Shown: one piece after another, positions 51,798-62,116 of the stretch
Numbering within the stretch: the stretch's first letter is position 1
How the letters are laid out: every line of letters starts with the position of its first letter
Origin: Pelecanus crispus
Taxonomy: Eukaryota; Chordata; Aves; Pelecaniformes; Pelecanidae
Direction of reading: 5' to 3'
Assembly: GCF_030463565.1 (NCBI RefSeq)
Contig: NC_134644.1
Location: forward strand, 131,871,388-131,935,387
DNA: 64,000 nt
Notes under the pieces: model-generated
What the model saw: the letters and a program-made list of their open reading frames with translations, nothing else
Told to the model about the DNA's origin: nothing
Databases searched by the model: none
Program-made: the position numbers and the translations under genes

Positions 51798-52368
51798 TGT
51801 CCTGGTTTCGGCTGGGATAGAGTTAATTTTCTTCCTAGTAGCAGGCACAGTGCTGTGTTTTGGATTTAGGATGAGAAGAATGCTGATAACACACTGATGT
51901 TTTAGTTGTTGCTAAGTACTGCTTACGCTAGTCAAGGACTTTTCAGCTTCCCATGCTCTGCCAGGTACACAAGAAGCTGGGAGGGGGCACAGCCAGGATA
52001 GTTGATCCAAACTGACCAAAGGGCTATTCCATACCATATGACGTCATGCTCAGTATATAAACTGGGGGGGTTGGCCGGGGAGCAGCGATCACTGCTCGGG
52101 AACCGGCTGGGTGTCGGTCAGCAGGTGGTGAGCAATTGCATTGTGCATCACTTGCTTTGTATATTATTATTACTGTTTATTATTATATTGTTATTATTAC
52201 TACTACTATCTCACTTTATTTGATTTCAATTATTAAACTCTTCTTATCTCAATCCAGGAATTTTTCTCACTCTTACTCTTCTGATTCTCTCCCCCATCCC
52301 ACCGGGGCAGGGGGAGTGAGCGAGCGGCTGCGTGGTGCTTAGCTGCTGGTTGGGGTTAAACCACGACA
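51798..52368 (+). mobile_element. Solo LTR, copy 2 (plus)
   Basis: Same family as copy 1, 571 bp, TGTCCTGG to CCACGACA. The identical heptamer CACATAT precedes (51791-51797) and follows (52369-52375) it. It has a consensus CRE, TGACGTCA, at 52039-52046 and a TATA box at 52054-52060. No internal retroviral sequence lies on either side. Confidence 0.92.
52039..52060 (+). promoter_or_regulatory. LTR core promoter: CRE plus TATA box
   Basis: A perfect palindromic CRE (TGACGTCA) lies 7 bases upstream of TATATAA. The arrangement is identical in the 5' LTR of the provirus at 61.85 kb. Confidence 0.8.
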
Positions 52369-55300
52369 CACATATATATGAATATATATGAAACATACAC
52401 ACACACATATGGAATTGTCATATTGATTTCAGTAAGACATCTAAGGTTCCTCTGTTATGTGTGGGATTAGGATACAGACTGGCACACTGGAAATTGAAGC
52501 TTTTTTTTTTTTTCTTTTGGAGCTATACAAGGTGTTCAGCAAATACAGTGGCAGCACAAGCTTCCCTCTGCTGGTACTTTAACACTGATCTGTAGGACCC
52601 ACCTGAAGGGCCACGTAATTCAGTCTCCTTGCTTGTACCTACATTAGCAAATCAAACAAGACAACAGCTGTTCCTTGGCCTTGAGGACAAGGGGCCCTTA
52701 TGTCCATGGGACTGAACTCCTGCAAATCTGCGCCAGGGACTATGCTGGCATTTAAACAGAAACGGTGATGGCATCTTAGCATCTGACCGTTTCCTGTCCT
52801 GCTTGATTTCCTGGCATAGCTAGCACCTGGGGCTGTCAGTAAGGATAAACACCACCAACTACATTGATGTTTGTTGTGTTCATGGCTAACCAAGCTAATC
52901 CCAAACTTATTTCACATCAGGCAAACAGCTTATATGAAGATGGCAATAGTTTTCAACCATTAGTCAAGGATGAAACCAAAACCAAGATGTGCCATATTCT
53001 GTATTCTGCCTGCTAACACTCTGAATCACACTCTCTCTCTTCTGATCACCCATAATCACATCTTAGCTACTGTCTTGCAGTTTATCTTTGCAGATACTGG
53101 TCCCTGTATCTCAACCCTTTCATCAGTCCATGCATAATGCTGTAATGATTGTGTATAAGAGCCACAATATAAATTTGTGAAACTTTACCGACGTCAACAT
53201 CCCCTATACTGTTCCTCCTCCTGAGAGCAAGAGAAGGTCTCACTAAGTACTGCTGAGCTCCCTGGATGGTTGGTTAATGTATACTGTTTGCACACAGGTT
53301 TGCTAATGGATAAGATAAATTTGCAAGGTTTGCTGTTTCTGATCGCTGTAAAAGAGAATGAAGACTGAGAGATGATTGATGGCCATAGGGGACACCTTCA
53401 GGCTTTATGCAGACCTCCTTGCTACAAGAAAGTAGGTCTTTACTCCTGATCTGCTTATCATTAGGCCAAATGTGTTTTGCCTATTACGGTTTGTAGTAAA
53501 CCTGGCAGAACTTAGCCACTGAGCCAAACCACCATAAAAACAAGCCTGAATGCTGAAGTCTCTTCCTTGTGGTTTTGCAAAGTGTTCGAGACCTCAGCCT
53601 TATACATCAGTAACACTGGAAAAAAACAATAAAGCCACAGCAGGGTCAGCACTGAGACAGCCCCACTGACCAGCAGCAACACAGATGGCAGCTGGCCAGA
53701 CAGACAGTCTTTTCTTTTTGATCTGTTTTTCTGGTTTCTGTGGACTTTCCAGATACAAGCCTAGGAAAAAAAAAAAAACACCATACATTTCATATTCTAA
53801 TAATGTTTTAATATGAATCACTATCCCTCTTTCTACAGCTACAGCATATTTGTTCTAGCATAACCAGGACAGGTTATTACCCTGGCATGGAGCTGATGAG
53901 AGATAGAAAACAGGAATTTTCTTCAGATCTAAAATCTCTGCCTTGGACTTCTAAAGCTTTTTCTTTGCATAGACTTGGTTTAGGCCCAATGTTTAGGGAC
54001 TTGTAGGTTAAAAGAAACTGCTGGTAAAATCACACAAGTGTGAATAATTTTATCATACAGTACAGAGTTTTGCTTTTCCAAACTCTGGACAACACAAGCA
54101 ACTAGGGAAATCTTCCCTACTCACAATTCAAAACCTTTTTTGGCCGGCAACATGATCCAAAAACACATTCCCCCAGGCCTTCCTCAGGGTTACAAGCCAC
54201 TGCTGCTAGGAGATACTGAAACATCCTTCTCTCTGTTGAATGGCACATCTCATCCATCCACATGTGCCACTTCTCAAATAAAGTACTGCCCCCCAAAGCA
54301 GTTAGACTCATTATGGTTTTGCATTTACCCTTGTTTTGGGGAATACATTATTTCATCTTAAATGAAGAGCAGAGAATAAATCCACCACTTAAGTAAGATA
54401 TAACATAAGAGATTTAGAAAAACAAATCATCAGTGTGGGTTTCCAGTAGACACAGCTTTTCTAATTACTGTGGTAGGACTTGATGTGACACCCTGTCCAG
54501 ACTTCCCAGTGAGCCCTGCCTTGTGTCTTGAATTGCATTAATGTGCCAAAGTCCTAGAAGTCTTAAAGGCTTTAGAGAAATGGCCTGGGAAAAAGGACTG
54601 AGGCTTCTTCCTCTCCCTTCCCTTTTCTTCCCCTCCTCTCCCTCTTTCTAATTCAGAAGAAATGTGTGACTGTGCCTGATCCAGACCAAATACGGGCTTA
54701 CGGGGCATCCTGTAGGGCACATATCCAAACTTCACTACTGTCTGATACTGCCACAGTCACACTAATTAAAAACCTGATACTGATTACCTGTGTAAATCAG
54801 TATCAAAAGAACATCGCAACCTTTCAATTAACAAGAGCCCAAAATATACACATTAATCCTCCTATGACATTGATATTTATTATGCTACTGAGGATTAAAA
54901 AAAAAAAAAAGCAAAAATCCAAACTCCATTAAACAAAACAAATTCATTGAGTTTGTCTCATAAAAAAAAAAGTGCATATTAAACTAGTAAAAAACCACTA
55001 CCACTACCCTTTTTTTGTTAATGTCCATATAGTAGCAACATAAAGGATACTTTCTCTCCATGTTACTTTATCATATAGGTACCTTTTTTCTAAAGCCACT
55101 GCTAAAAACAAGCATGTTATGAAATACAAATTCATGCTAAGGTAAAAATGTTGATAACAAAAACAACAATGTAGTAGAAACAGACATTAAAATAACACTA
55201 ATGGAAAAATAGAGGGATGAGGGTAACAGCCTACCAAATGATGCCTCAAACTCTCCTTCTAAACTTTTTTTATTAAAAAAAAAAAGACAGTAAACACAGT

Positions 55301-55859
55301 TCAGACTCTTTCTGTGATTCAGATTGCCTGATTCTGTATCTCTTGTTTGGAAAACAGGTAGTAAGTCTTTTGATGTTTAGCTAAAATAGACAGAAACTGT
55401 CTATACAGCAAACCCTTGTGATGTTAAATGGAAAAGCAGTTCAACAAAAAACATCAAAATTTCACTTCCTGTGACTTTACTGTTACATTCCCACCCCATA
55501 AGAAGGTCATCTCATCTCTTGTCCTGTCTAGAAGCAGCCTCAGATAGAGGCCAAGAGAAATAAAAATAAGAAGTAATAGAATTTCTCACGACCCAGACCA
55601 AATGCTTGCACCTTCTACTTGAAGTCTGTGGCAATTAGAGGTCAAGGAAGGTATGAGCTTATCTGGAATAGAAAATATACCTCAGATGTCTTCTAGAAAG
55701 AAAATCAACTATGAATACAGTGACTTTGACTTTACAAACAAATACATTTAAATAAATCTATGAAAGCATTGAAACTTCTCCCTTAAAATATCACAAGCTC
55801 TAGCAATTCATTAATTTGAAGACTTCTTAGGATAAAATATTTCAACATATAAAAACATA
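52369..55859. other. Intergenic; 3' UTR of the second TMEM68-like gene at its right end
   Basis: No other gene recognised. Contains a pyrimidine-rich tract at 54604-54650 and several A runs. A minus-strand AATAAA at 55274-55269 is a possible poly(A) signal about 590 nt after the stop codon at 55860. Confidence 0.4.
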
Positions 55860-55964
55860 TTAGTCAACCATCTGATGTTTATGAAATCTTTCTAATAAAG
55901 CTCTTAGCATGTTTCCTGGTGTTTTTTCATGTCTGTCTCTTAGAGTCTGAACTGCAATTTTTGC
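55860..55964 (-). CDS. TMEM68-like: Terminal coding exon of a second TMEM68-like gene
   Basis: The minus strand has acceptor TTTCATTTCTTAACAG, then 105 nt of open frame ending in TAA. The length and phase are exactly those of the terminal exon of the gene at 4741-17901. The 34 residues match it at 16 positions, including AVQ, PG and ALLERF. Upstream exons are not visible up to 64000; the intervening 8 kb holds a provirus, so they should lie beyond the right edge. Whether the complete gene is functional is unknown: the exon looks intact, but a lone surviving exon cannot be excluded. Canonical TMEM68, as I recall it, is not clearly closer to this exon than to the first gene. Confidence 0.8.
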   Translation of the reverse strand, partial: AKIAVQTLRDRHEKTPGNMLRALLERFHKHQMVD

Positions 55965-57600
55965 CTGTTAAGAAATGAAAAAAGAAAAAAAGAAAACCAA
56001 ACACATCTAGCAGTTGTAGGAACTGCAGTCTTTATATTCATGACATACACAGGTAAAATACACCATCTAAAAGGCTTTAGGATTTATTTCCTAATCTGGA
56101 AATGCAGATATACAGGCAATGTTTGGAGGGAAAAGAAACTAATTTTGAAGAATTTCACTTCTAGCTACTGACATGTTACCGTATATTTGACAATAGCTTA
56201 ATTCCTCCAAAGAAGTTTGCCCATATGGAGCTCAAGTAGGATTGGTGTTTATATCCAGTTCATTCTCAGTGATGGTTGTGTACACGAAATCTTCCCTGTA
56301 CCAAAAAAAGAGCAAGAGATATGGAATAAATACTTAGGACATATTGGAAATGCTGCAAACATGAAGTACCAGGAGACAAGGAAAGAAAACCTAAAGAGGG
56401 AGGAATACCTCTCTGAAGTGTTCAGCTATATATAAGGAATATTCTGCACTTTTGTAGTTGCAGGCAAAAAGCAGTTAGAGTCTGTTTCACAGCATAAACA
56501 ATCTGATGTACATCAGACCATAACAGAATATCTGTTTATTGATAATGAATTTTTTTCCTTTGAATGTATGAATGAAAAAAATGTGATTTTCATCAAATAT
56601 TTCACCGCTACCTCTTTGCTGTCTTTGTACTGAGGAGGTCTTGCAGAACGGGAAACTAGATCCCTCATAGTTTATACTTTTATACATACATGGCAAGTAT
56701 TTTATTGTGCTGAACACAAGTAATTTCTTTTGAAGGCTTTTCTGCATCCCAAGGACCCAAAGGAAAACTTTCTGCCCCTGTGGCTGTTGCTGCCTTTTTG
56801 CCAGAAGCCTCTACTCTCACGCACCAACTGATCAAACAGCTCGTGTGGACGCTCCTGGCCTGTTTCAAACTAAATCAGCCTGTTTAGTTCACTCTGCTTA
56901 TTCACATATTAGACTAACTCAGCTTATTTTGTCTCTGGTGAACCTAATGCTCACAAATGCTCTCCCTCCTGAGCAGAGCTACGGGGATGGTAATTCCCAG
57001 CAGGGAAGCATCGCTAAACCAGCAAGCACAGTAACATCTTTCACTGCCTCGTCTCCTTGCTAAGTCATCACCTGGCCACGGCTAGAAGAGCTTTATTTGA
57101 GAGCTTGGAGAGCCAGGAATAAAAACAATTTAGTGATACATTTTTTAACCTATATTATTTCTAGGATGTCATCCAACATCATGTTTTCTCTGGTGGCAAA
57201 CTGGGTTTAGTAAGTCCCCAGCCCTTGTTCCTGTGTCCCTATCACGTGCCTCTTCGCTTTTGGTGGTCGGCAAGAGAAACTGTGCTCAGAACTGGATCAG
57301 GGAACCGGTATTTTAAAAGCACTGAAAAATCAATGTGTGTGGAAAGAGGATCAAAGGACACTTCTTGAATAGACCTTGATAAAACATCATGTTAATAAAA
57401 GAGACACAGAGCAGGAGAAAGGGCACTGCTATGCTTTATGTTAATAATGCTATATTAATGGTTTCTGGAAAGCTATGCCCCATTAGCAGTTGTGAGCAAA
57501 ATTTCCTAAGACTAATGTCTTAGAAGTCATATGATTTCTGTAGTGATAAATAAGCTCAGTTTGGGATAGGCTGTGAGAGTCAATTGGGAAAGAGATCCAA
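55965..57600. other. Presumed last intron of the second TMEM68-like gene
   Basis: AT-rich, no exon recognised. It ends where retroviral pol sequence begins. Confidence 0.4.
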
Positions 57601-59398
57601 AACTTTGAATACATATATCTGGTGATATTCTAATGTTTTTTCCTTCTGGCCAGTCCATGATCACTTCCAAGATTCCTGGGCGACTGGGGTTTCCTATTCG
57701 AGCCCGTTGTGTGATCAATGCAACCCACTTACTCCATGTAGCATCAGTTGCATGATGTGTAGAGGGGACCCTCCCTTTGAACATCCAGCCCAACACCGGC
57801 AGTCGGGGTGCCAGCAGGAGCTGTGCTTCAGTACCAACCACTTCTGAAGCAGCTCGAACCCCTTCATATGCTGCCAGTATCTCCTTCTCAGCTGGAGTAT
57901 AGCGGGCTTCGGATCCTCTGTATCCCCGACTCCAAAACCCTAGGGGTCGACCTCGAGTCTCCCCTGGTGCTTTCTGCCAGAGGCTCCAGGTAGGGCCATT
58001 CTCCCCGGCTGCAGTGTAGAGCACATTTTTAATATCCTGCCCTGCCCGGACTGGCCCAAGGGCTACGGCATGAACTAGGTCACGTTTAATTTGTTCAAAG
58101 GCTTGTTGTTGCTCAGGGCCCCATTTGAATTCGTTCTTCTTCCGGGTCACTTGATAGAGAGGGCTTACAATCTGGCTGTAATTTGGAATATGCATTCTCC
58201 AAAAACCCACAACGCCTAAGAAAGCTTGTGTTTCCTTTTTGCTAGTTGGTGGGGACGTAGCTGTTATTTTGTTGATCACATCCATTGGGATCTGACGACG
58301 TCCATCTTGCCATTTTATTCCTAAAAACTGGATCTCCTGTGCAGGCCCCTTGACCTTACTCTGTTTTATGGCAAAACCAGCCTTCAGAAGGATTTGGACT
58401 ATTTTCTTTCCCTTCTCAAAAACTTCTTCTGCTGTGTTGCCCCACACAATGATGTCATCAATGTACTGCAGATGTTCTGGAGCTTCACCCTGTTCCAGTG
58501 CTGTCTGGATCAGTCCATGGCAAATGGTGGGGCTGTGCTTCCACCCCTGGGGCAGTCGGTTCCAGGTGTACTGAACACCCCTCCAGGTAAAAGCAAACTG
58601 GGGCCTGCACTCTGCTGCCAAAGGGATGGAGAAAAATGCATTAGCAATATCAATTGTGGCATACCACTTAGCTGCCTTTGACTCCAGTTCATATTGAAGT
58701 TCTAGCATGTCTGGCACGGCAGCACTCAGTGGCGGTGTAACTTCGTTCAGGCCACGATAGTCCACTGTTAGTCTCCACTCCCCATTAGACTTTCGCACTG
58801 GCCATATGGGACTGTTAAAGGGTGAGCGAGTCTTGCTGATCACTCCCTGGCTCTCCAGTCGACGAATCAGGTTATGGATGGGAATCAGGGAGTCTCGGTT
58901 GGTGCGATATTGCCGCCTGTGCACAGTTGTGGTAGCAATCGGCACCTGTTGTTCCTCAACCTTCAGCAACCCTACAATCGAAGGGTCCTCTGAGAGACCG
59001 GGCAAGGTGGACAACTGTTTAATTTCCTCTGTCTCCAAAGCAGCTATACCAAAAGCCCACTGGTACCCTTTTGGGTCCTTGAAATACCCTCTCCTGAGGT
59101 AGTCTATGCCAAGGATGCACGGAGCATCTGGGCCAGTCACAATGGGGTGCTTTTGCCACTCATTCCCAGTTAGGCTCACTTCAGCTTCCAGTACAGTTAG
59201 CTGTTGGGATCCCCCTGTCACTCCAGAAATACAAATGGGTTCTGCCCCTCTATAGTTTGATGGCATTAGCGTGCACTGTGCACCAGTGTCCACTAGAGCC
59301 TCATACTCCTGTGGGTCTGACGTTCCAGGCCATCGAATCCACACAGTCCAGTAAACCCGGTTGTCCCTTTCCTCCACCTGGCTGGAGGCAGGGCCCCT
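57527..59398 (-). pseudogene. pol: ERV protease and reverse transcriptase, truncated pol
   Basis: In frame with gag across the TAG at 59401-59399. Counting from the codon at 59377, the aspartic protease motif is LVDTGAQCTLMP (Asp at 30). Reverse transcriptase shows WRLTVDYRGLNE (about 201-212), TIDIANAFF (catalytic Asp 243), LPQGWKHSPTICHGLI (275-290) and YIDDIIVWG (305-313). The thumb and connection follow (FLGIKW, about 351; GFWSRGYRGSEARYTPAEKEIL). Recognisable pol stops near DWPEGKN (about 57635); the last 30-odd codons to 57527 look non-viral. RNase H core and integrase are lost. The active-site motifs themselves are intact. SPTICH resembles ERVL-type reverse transcriptases. Confidence 0.9.
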
Positions 59399-59857
59399 CT
59401 AACACTGGTCACAGTATTCGCTGTTCACTTCCTGTAAATGTGAATCAAAAGTCCCCTGATCAAGGTCGGAAGTAAAATTAGCCCTCTTACTCTGTCTGGG
59501 GAACTGCTCACTGGAAACTGGAGCTGCAATTTTCCTGGGAGAACCGCCTTTTCTAATAGTTTTTCCTTGCAACTCACGCACCCGTGCCTCTAAGGTTGAG
59601 GTGGGTTTTCCATCCCACTTTCTCATGTCCTCTCCATAATCACGCAGGTAAAACCACAGGGTGCCCCGTGGTGTGTATCCTCTATATCCTCTCTCTTGAG
59701 CATAGGGACGTTGACTCCTAATGGCTGAGACACTGGTCCGTGCAGGTGGGGAGTAGGACAGATCCTCTCTGAGTTGTTGGAACTCTTGGCATATTTTTTC
59801 AGACAGTTTTTCCACAGCCGAGACACAGGCCCGTAGGGAGGAAGAGAGCTTTTCTTC
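59399..59857 (-). pseudogene. gag: ERV gag, C-terminal segment
   Basis: Continues the gag frame after the TAA at 59858 (EEKLSSSLRACVSAVEKLSEK...). It includes a coiled-coil-like start, an Arg/Tyr-rich stretch (RGYRGYTPRGTLWFYLRD) and a C-terminus EYCDQC. It is closed by TAG at 59401-59399, immediately followed in frame by protease-pol. It may correspond to nucleocapsid, though no canonical zinc knuckle is visible. Confidence 0.7.
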
Positions 59858-60796
59858 TTATTCCCGGAGTTGTCTAGCCACTTCATCCACCATTGGTGCC
59901 TCGTCGTCTTTCCAGGCTAGTATTGCCAACGAGTTGGAATACGATGCTGGTGCGCTCCGTACCACCTTCCGCCACATGGATTGTGTGCACCTGACTTCAT
60001 CTGGGTCTTTGGGTAACTGCTCATCATTCAGGTCACTGTAAATCACCTCCAGCACGCCTAATTCCCTCAGGTACTGGATACCTTTCTCTACGGTGGTCCG
60101 TTTGCTTGGGCGGTATAAAACATCCTCCTTGAAGGGATACCTTTCCTTCACGCTTGACAGAAGTTGCCTCCAGAGGCTGAGTGGTTTTGCCCCTTTTCCA
60201 ATTGCTTTGTCAATGCCCCCTTCCCTGGAAAGGGATCCCAGCTGCTTGGCTTCCCTACCCTCTAAATCCAGGCTACTGGCCCCGTTATCCCATCCCCGGA
60301 GCAGGCAGGTGATGATGTGCTCGCCTGGATGACAACCGAAATCTTTTCGCATATCTCGCAGCTCACTCAGGGATAGGGATCGGGTGGTCACCATCTCATT
60401 TATGGGTTCTTCCTCCTCTGGTTCTCGTGATGGCCCTGGTTCATCTTCATCCCTTACTAAACGAACTGATTTCCTCATGTATTTTTTCTTCTGTATAGGG
60501 GCAACTGATACCGGCGCAGGTTGGTTCTCTGGTTTAGCCGCAGTGTCTGTCACTGGGGTTTGAGTAGCCGCAGCGCCCATGGCTGTGGTTTGAGTAGCTG
60601 CAGTGCTCATGGCTGTGGCTGGAGTAGCCACAGTGCCTGGGGCAGGGGTTTGAGTAGCTGCAAGGCCTGTAGTGGGGGTTGGAGTAGCCGCAGGGCCTGT
60701 AGTGGGGGTTTGAGTAGCCACAGTGCTTGTTGTTTTGTCATCAGATCCAGAGACCTTCTCTTTCTTTTGAGGGTACTGATTAGCGTTGACCACAGC
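59858..60796 (-). pseudogene. gag: ERV gag, middle segment (repeat region and capsid-like region)
   Basis: In the same frame as the preceding segment, directly after the TGA. The N-terminal part is a Thr/Pro/Ala-rich linker built of imperfect tandem repeats. Basic and acidic stretches follow (KKKYMRKSVR, EPEEEEP), then a capsid-like globular region (HPGEHIITCLLRGWDNGA, YLRELGVLEVIYSDLNDEQL). The frame ends with TAA at 59860-59858. No Cys-His zinc knuckle is seen. Confidence 0.75.
60535..60735 (-). repeat. Imperfect tandem repeats of about 42 bp in gag
   Basis: About five degenerate copies of a unit with 'gtagccgcagtgcc...ggtttga' on the plus strand. They encode Ala-Thr-Pro-Thr-Thr-Gly-like modules. 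Copy number and unit length vary slightly. Confidence 0.75.
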
Positions 60797-61423
60797 TCAA
60801 TAGGCATGGGCCAGTCCCCAGCATGTTGCAATGATTTGTGTCTCTCTGGAGCTACCAGGGTGACAACATACTTCTTCCAAATACTTTACTAATTCTTCAG
60901 GATTCTGCATTTGTTCAGGGGTGAAGTTCCAAAACACTGGAAGTCCCCACTGCCCTAGGTACTTGCGCATACGATCCCACACACCCTGCCACTCATAACT
61001 ATCCAGCCTTGGGGTAGATCTCTGGATGGTATTTTTAAACTGCTTACTGACCTTTATCAAAACGGAAACAACATTCCCAAGAAGTATCAATAGAAGTATC
61101 TTAACTGCCCAGGGGTGTTCAAGATACTGGAAAGTTGTTGTAATGAAGGAGGAAACATCATAGAAGAAAGCAGCAAAGGTGCCATTCTGTATTTCCTCCA
61201 CAACAAGCCTCTCAGAGTAAGAAGTATAATTGCTAACTCTCTCTATGAGGTAGTACCCGAAGTACAGTAGTGACTTCTGTATGAAACCCAAATACCAAAG
61301 AATGCTCAAGGTCAGGGTTTTGATAAGGAGCCTCCCAAGCAAAAGATCATGAATCACTGCAGAGCATAGCACACTACACAAACTGACAGCAAGCTTTAAC
61401 GCGTGCTGCAAAAAAAAGAACAT
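60797..61423 (-). pseudogene. gag: ERV gag, N-terminal segment with hydrophobic helices
   Basis: The open frame begins at 61459 with a TTG; the first ATG, in a good context (GCACCATGT), is at 61423, only about 120 nt after the LTR. The first 130 residues are unusually hydrophobic for a gag. Likely membrane segments are around AVSLCSVLCSAVI, TLTLSILWYLGFIQKSLLYF and VKILLLILLGNVVSVLI. A soluble region with EWQGVWDRMRKYLGQWGL and ATCWGLAHAY follows, before an in-frame TGA at 60799-60797. It is assigned to gag by position (LTR, leader, then this, then capsid-like sequence in the same frame). I recognise no fold in the hydrophobic part. Confidence 0.65.
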
Positions 61424-61517
61424 GGTGCAGATCAGATGAACTAATATCGTGACCGGCAACTGTTAACAGACTCCTTAATACCCTCTGGTTAATCTGTTGT
61501 TATCTCAAACCCTTCGG

Positions 61518-61535
61518 GCCCCACGTTGGGCACCA
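61518..61535 (-). other. Primer binding site, tRNA-Lys-like
   Basis: TGGTGCCCAACGTGGGGC on the minus strand, 8 nt after the LTR end. It differs by one base from the tRNA-Lys1,2 primer site as I recall it (TGGCGCCC...). Confidence 0.75.
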
Positions 61536-61543
61536 AAAAGGAC

Positions 61544-62116
61544 TGTCGTGGTTTAGCCCCAGCCAGCAACTCAGCACCACGCAGCCGCTCGCTCACTCCC
61601 CCTACCCCGATGGGATGGGGGAGAGAATCGGAGGAGTAAGAGTGAGAAACACTCCTGGGTTGAGATAAGAACAGTTTAATAATTGAAATAAAGTCAAATA
61701 GTAATGCTAATAGTAACAGTATAATAATGATAATAATAATAATAATGATACACAAAGCAAGTGATGCACAATGCAATTGCTCACCACCCGCCGACCGATA
61801 CCCAGACAGTTCCTGAGCAGCGATCGCTGCTCCCTGGCCACCCCCCCCTAGTTTATATACTGAGCATGACGTCATATGGTATGGAATAGCCCTTTGGTCA
61901 GTTTGGATCAACTATTCTGGCTGTGCCCCTCCCAGTTTCTTGTGCGCCTGGCAGAGCATGGGAAGCTGAAAAAGTCCTTGACTAGCGTAAGCAGTACACA
62001 GCAACAACTAAAAACATCAGCATGTTATCAACATTCTTCTCCTACTAAATCCAAAACACAGCACTATGCCAGCTACTAGGAAGAAAATTAACTCTATCCC
62101 AGCCGAAACCAGGACA
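61544..62116 (-). repeat. 5' LTR of the provirus
   Basis: 573 bp on the minus strand, TGTCCTGG to CCACGACA, clearly the same family as the solo LTRs at 48648 and 51798. The CRE, TGACGTCA, is at 61867-61874, the TATA box (TATATAAAC) at about 61859-61851, and an ATT/TTA-rich segment and ATTAAA lie in the R/U5 part. Confidence 0.93.

Larger units (their letters stand above)
57600..62116 (-). mobile_element. ERV provirus, 3'-truncated (minus)
   Basis: In transcriptional order it has a 5' LTR (62116-61544), a primer binding site (61535-61518), gag (from about 61423) and pro-pol to about 57635. No RNase H core, integrase, env or 3' LTR is present; host-like sequence follows. Gag and pol lie in one continuous frame interrupted by TGA (60799-60797), TAA (59860-59858) and TAG (59401-59399). 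The RT motifs (SPTICH, YIDD) look ERVL-like, whereas the primer site is tRNA-Lys-like. The insertion belongs to the same LTR family as the solo LTRs at 48.6 and 51.8 kb. Confidence 0.9.

Noticed and set aside
48648..52368. The two plus-strand LTRs as ends of one provirus
   Set aside because: Each has its own flanking direct repeat, and the 2.6 kb between them shows no primer site, gag or pol.
56160..56240. Possible fifth exon of the second TMEM68-like gene (minus-strand APYGQ...EEL)
   Set aside because: Only a few residues resemble PPYGG/TEEL. There is no open frame of the right length and no splice sites.
59257..59475. Plus-strand ORFs over the provirus (also 58394-58681 and 60521-60892)
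   Set aside because: Antisense shadows of gag and pol.
61489..61911. 140-residue minus-strand ORF
   Set aside because: It is the translation of the LTR and leader sequence. Its resemblance to an ORF at 19160-19363 reflects the shared primer site region and not a protein.
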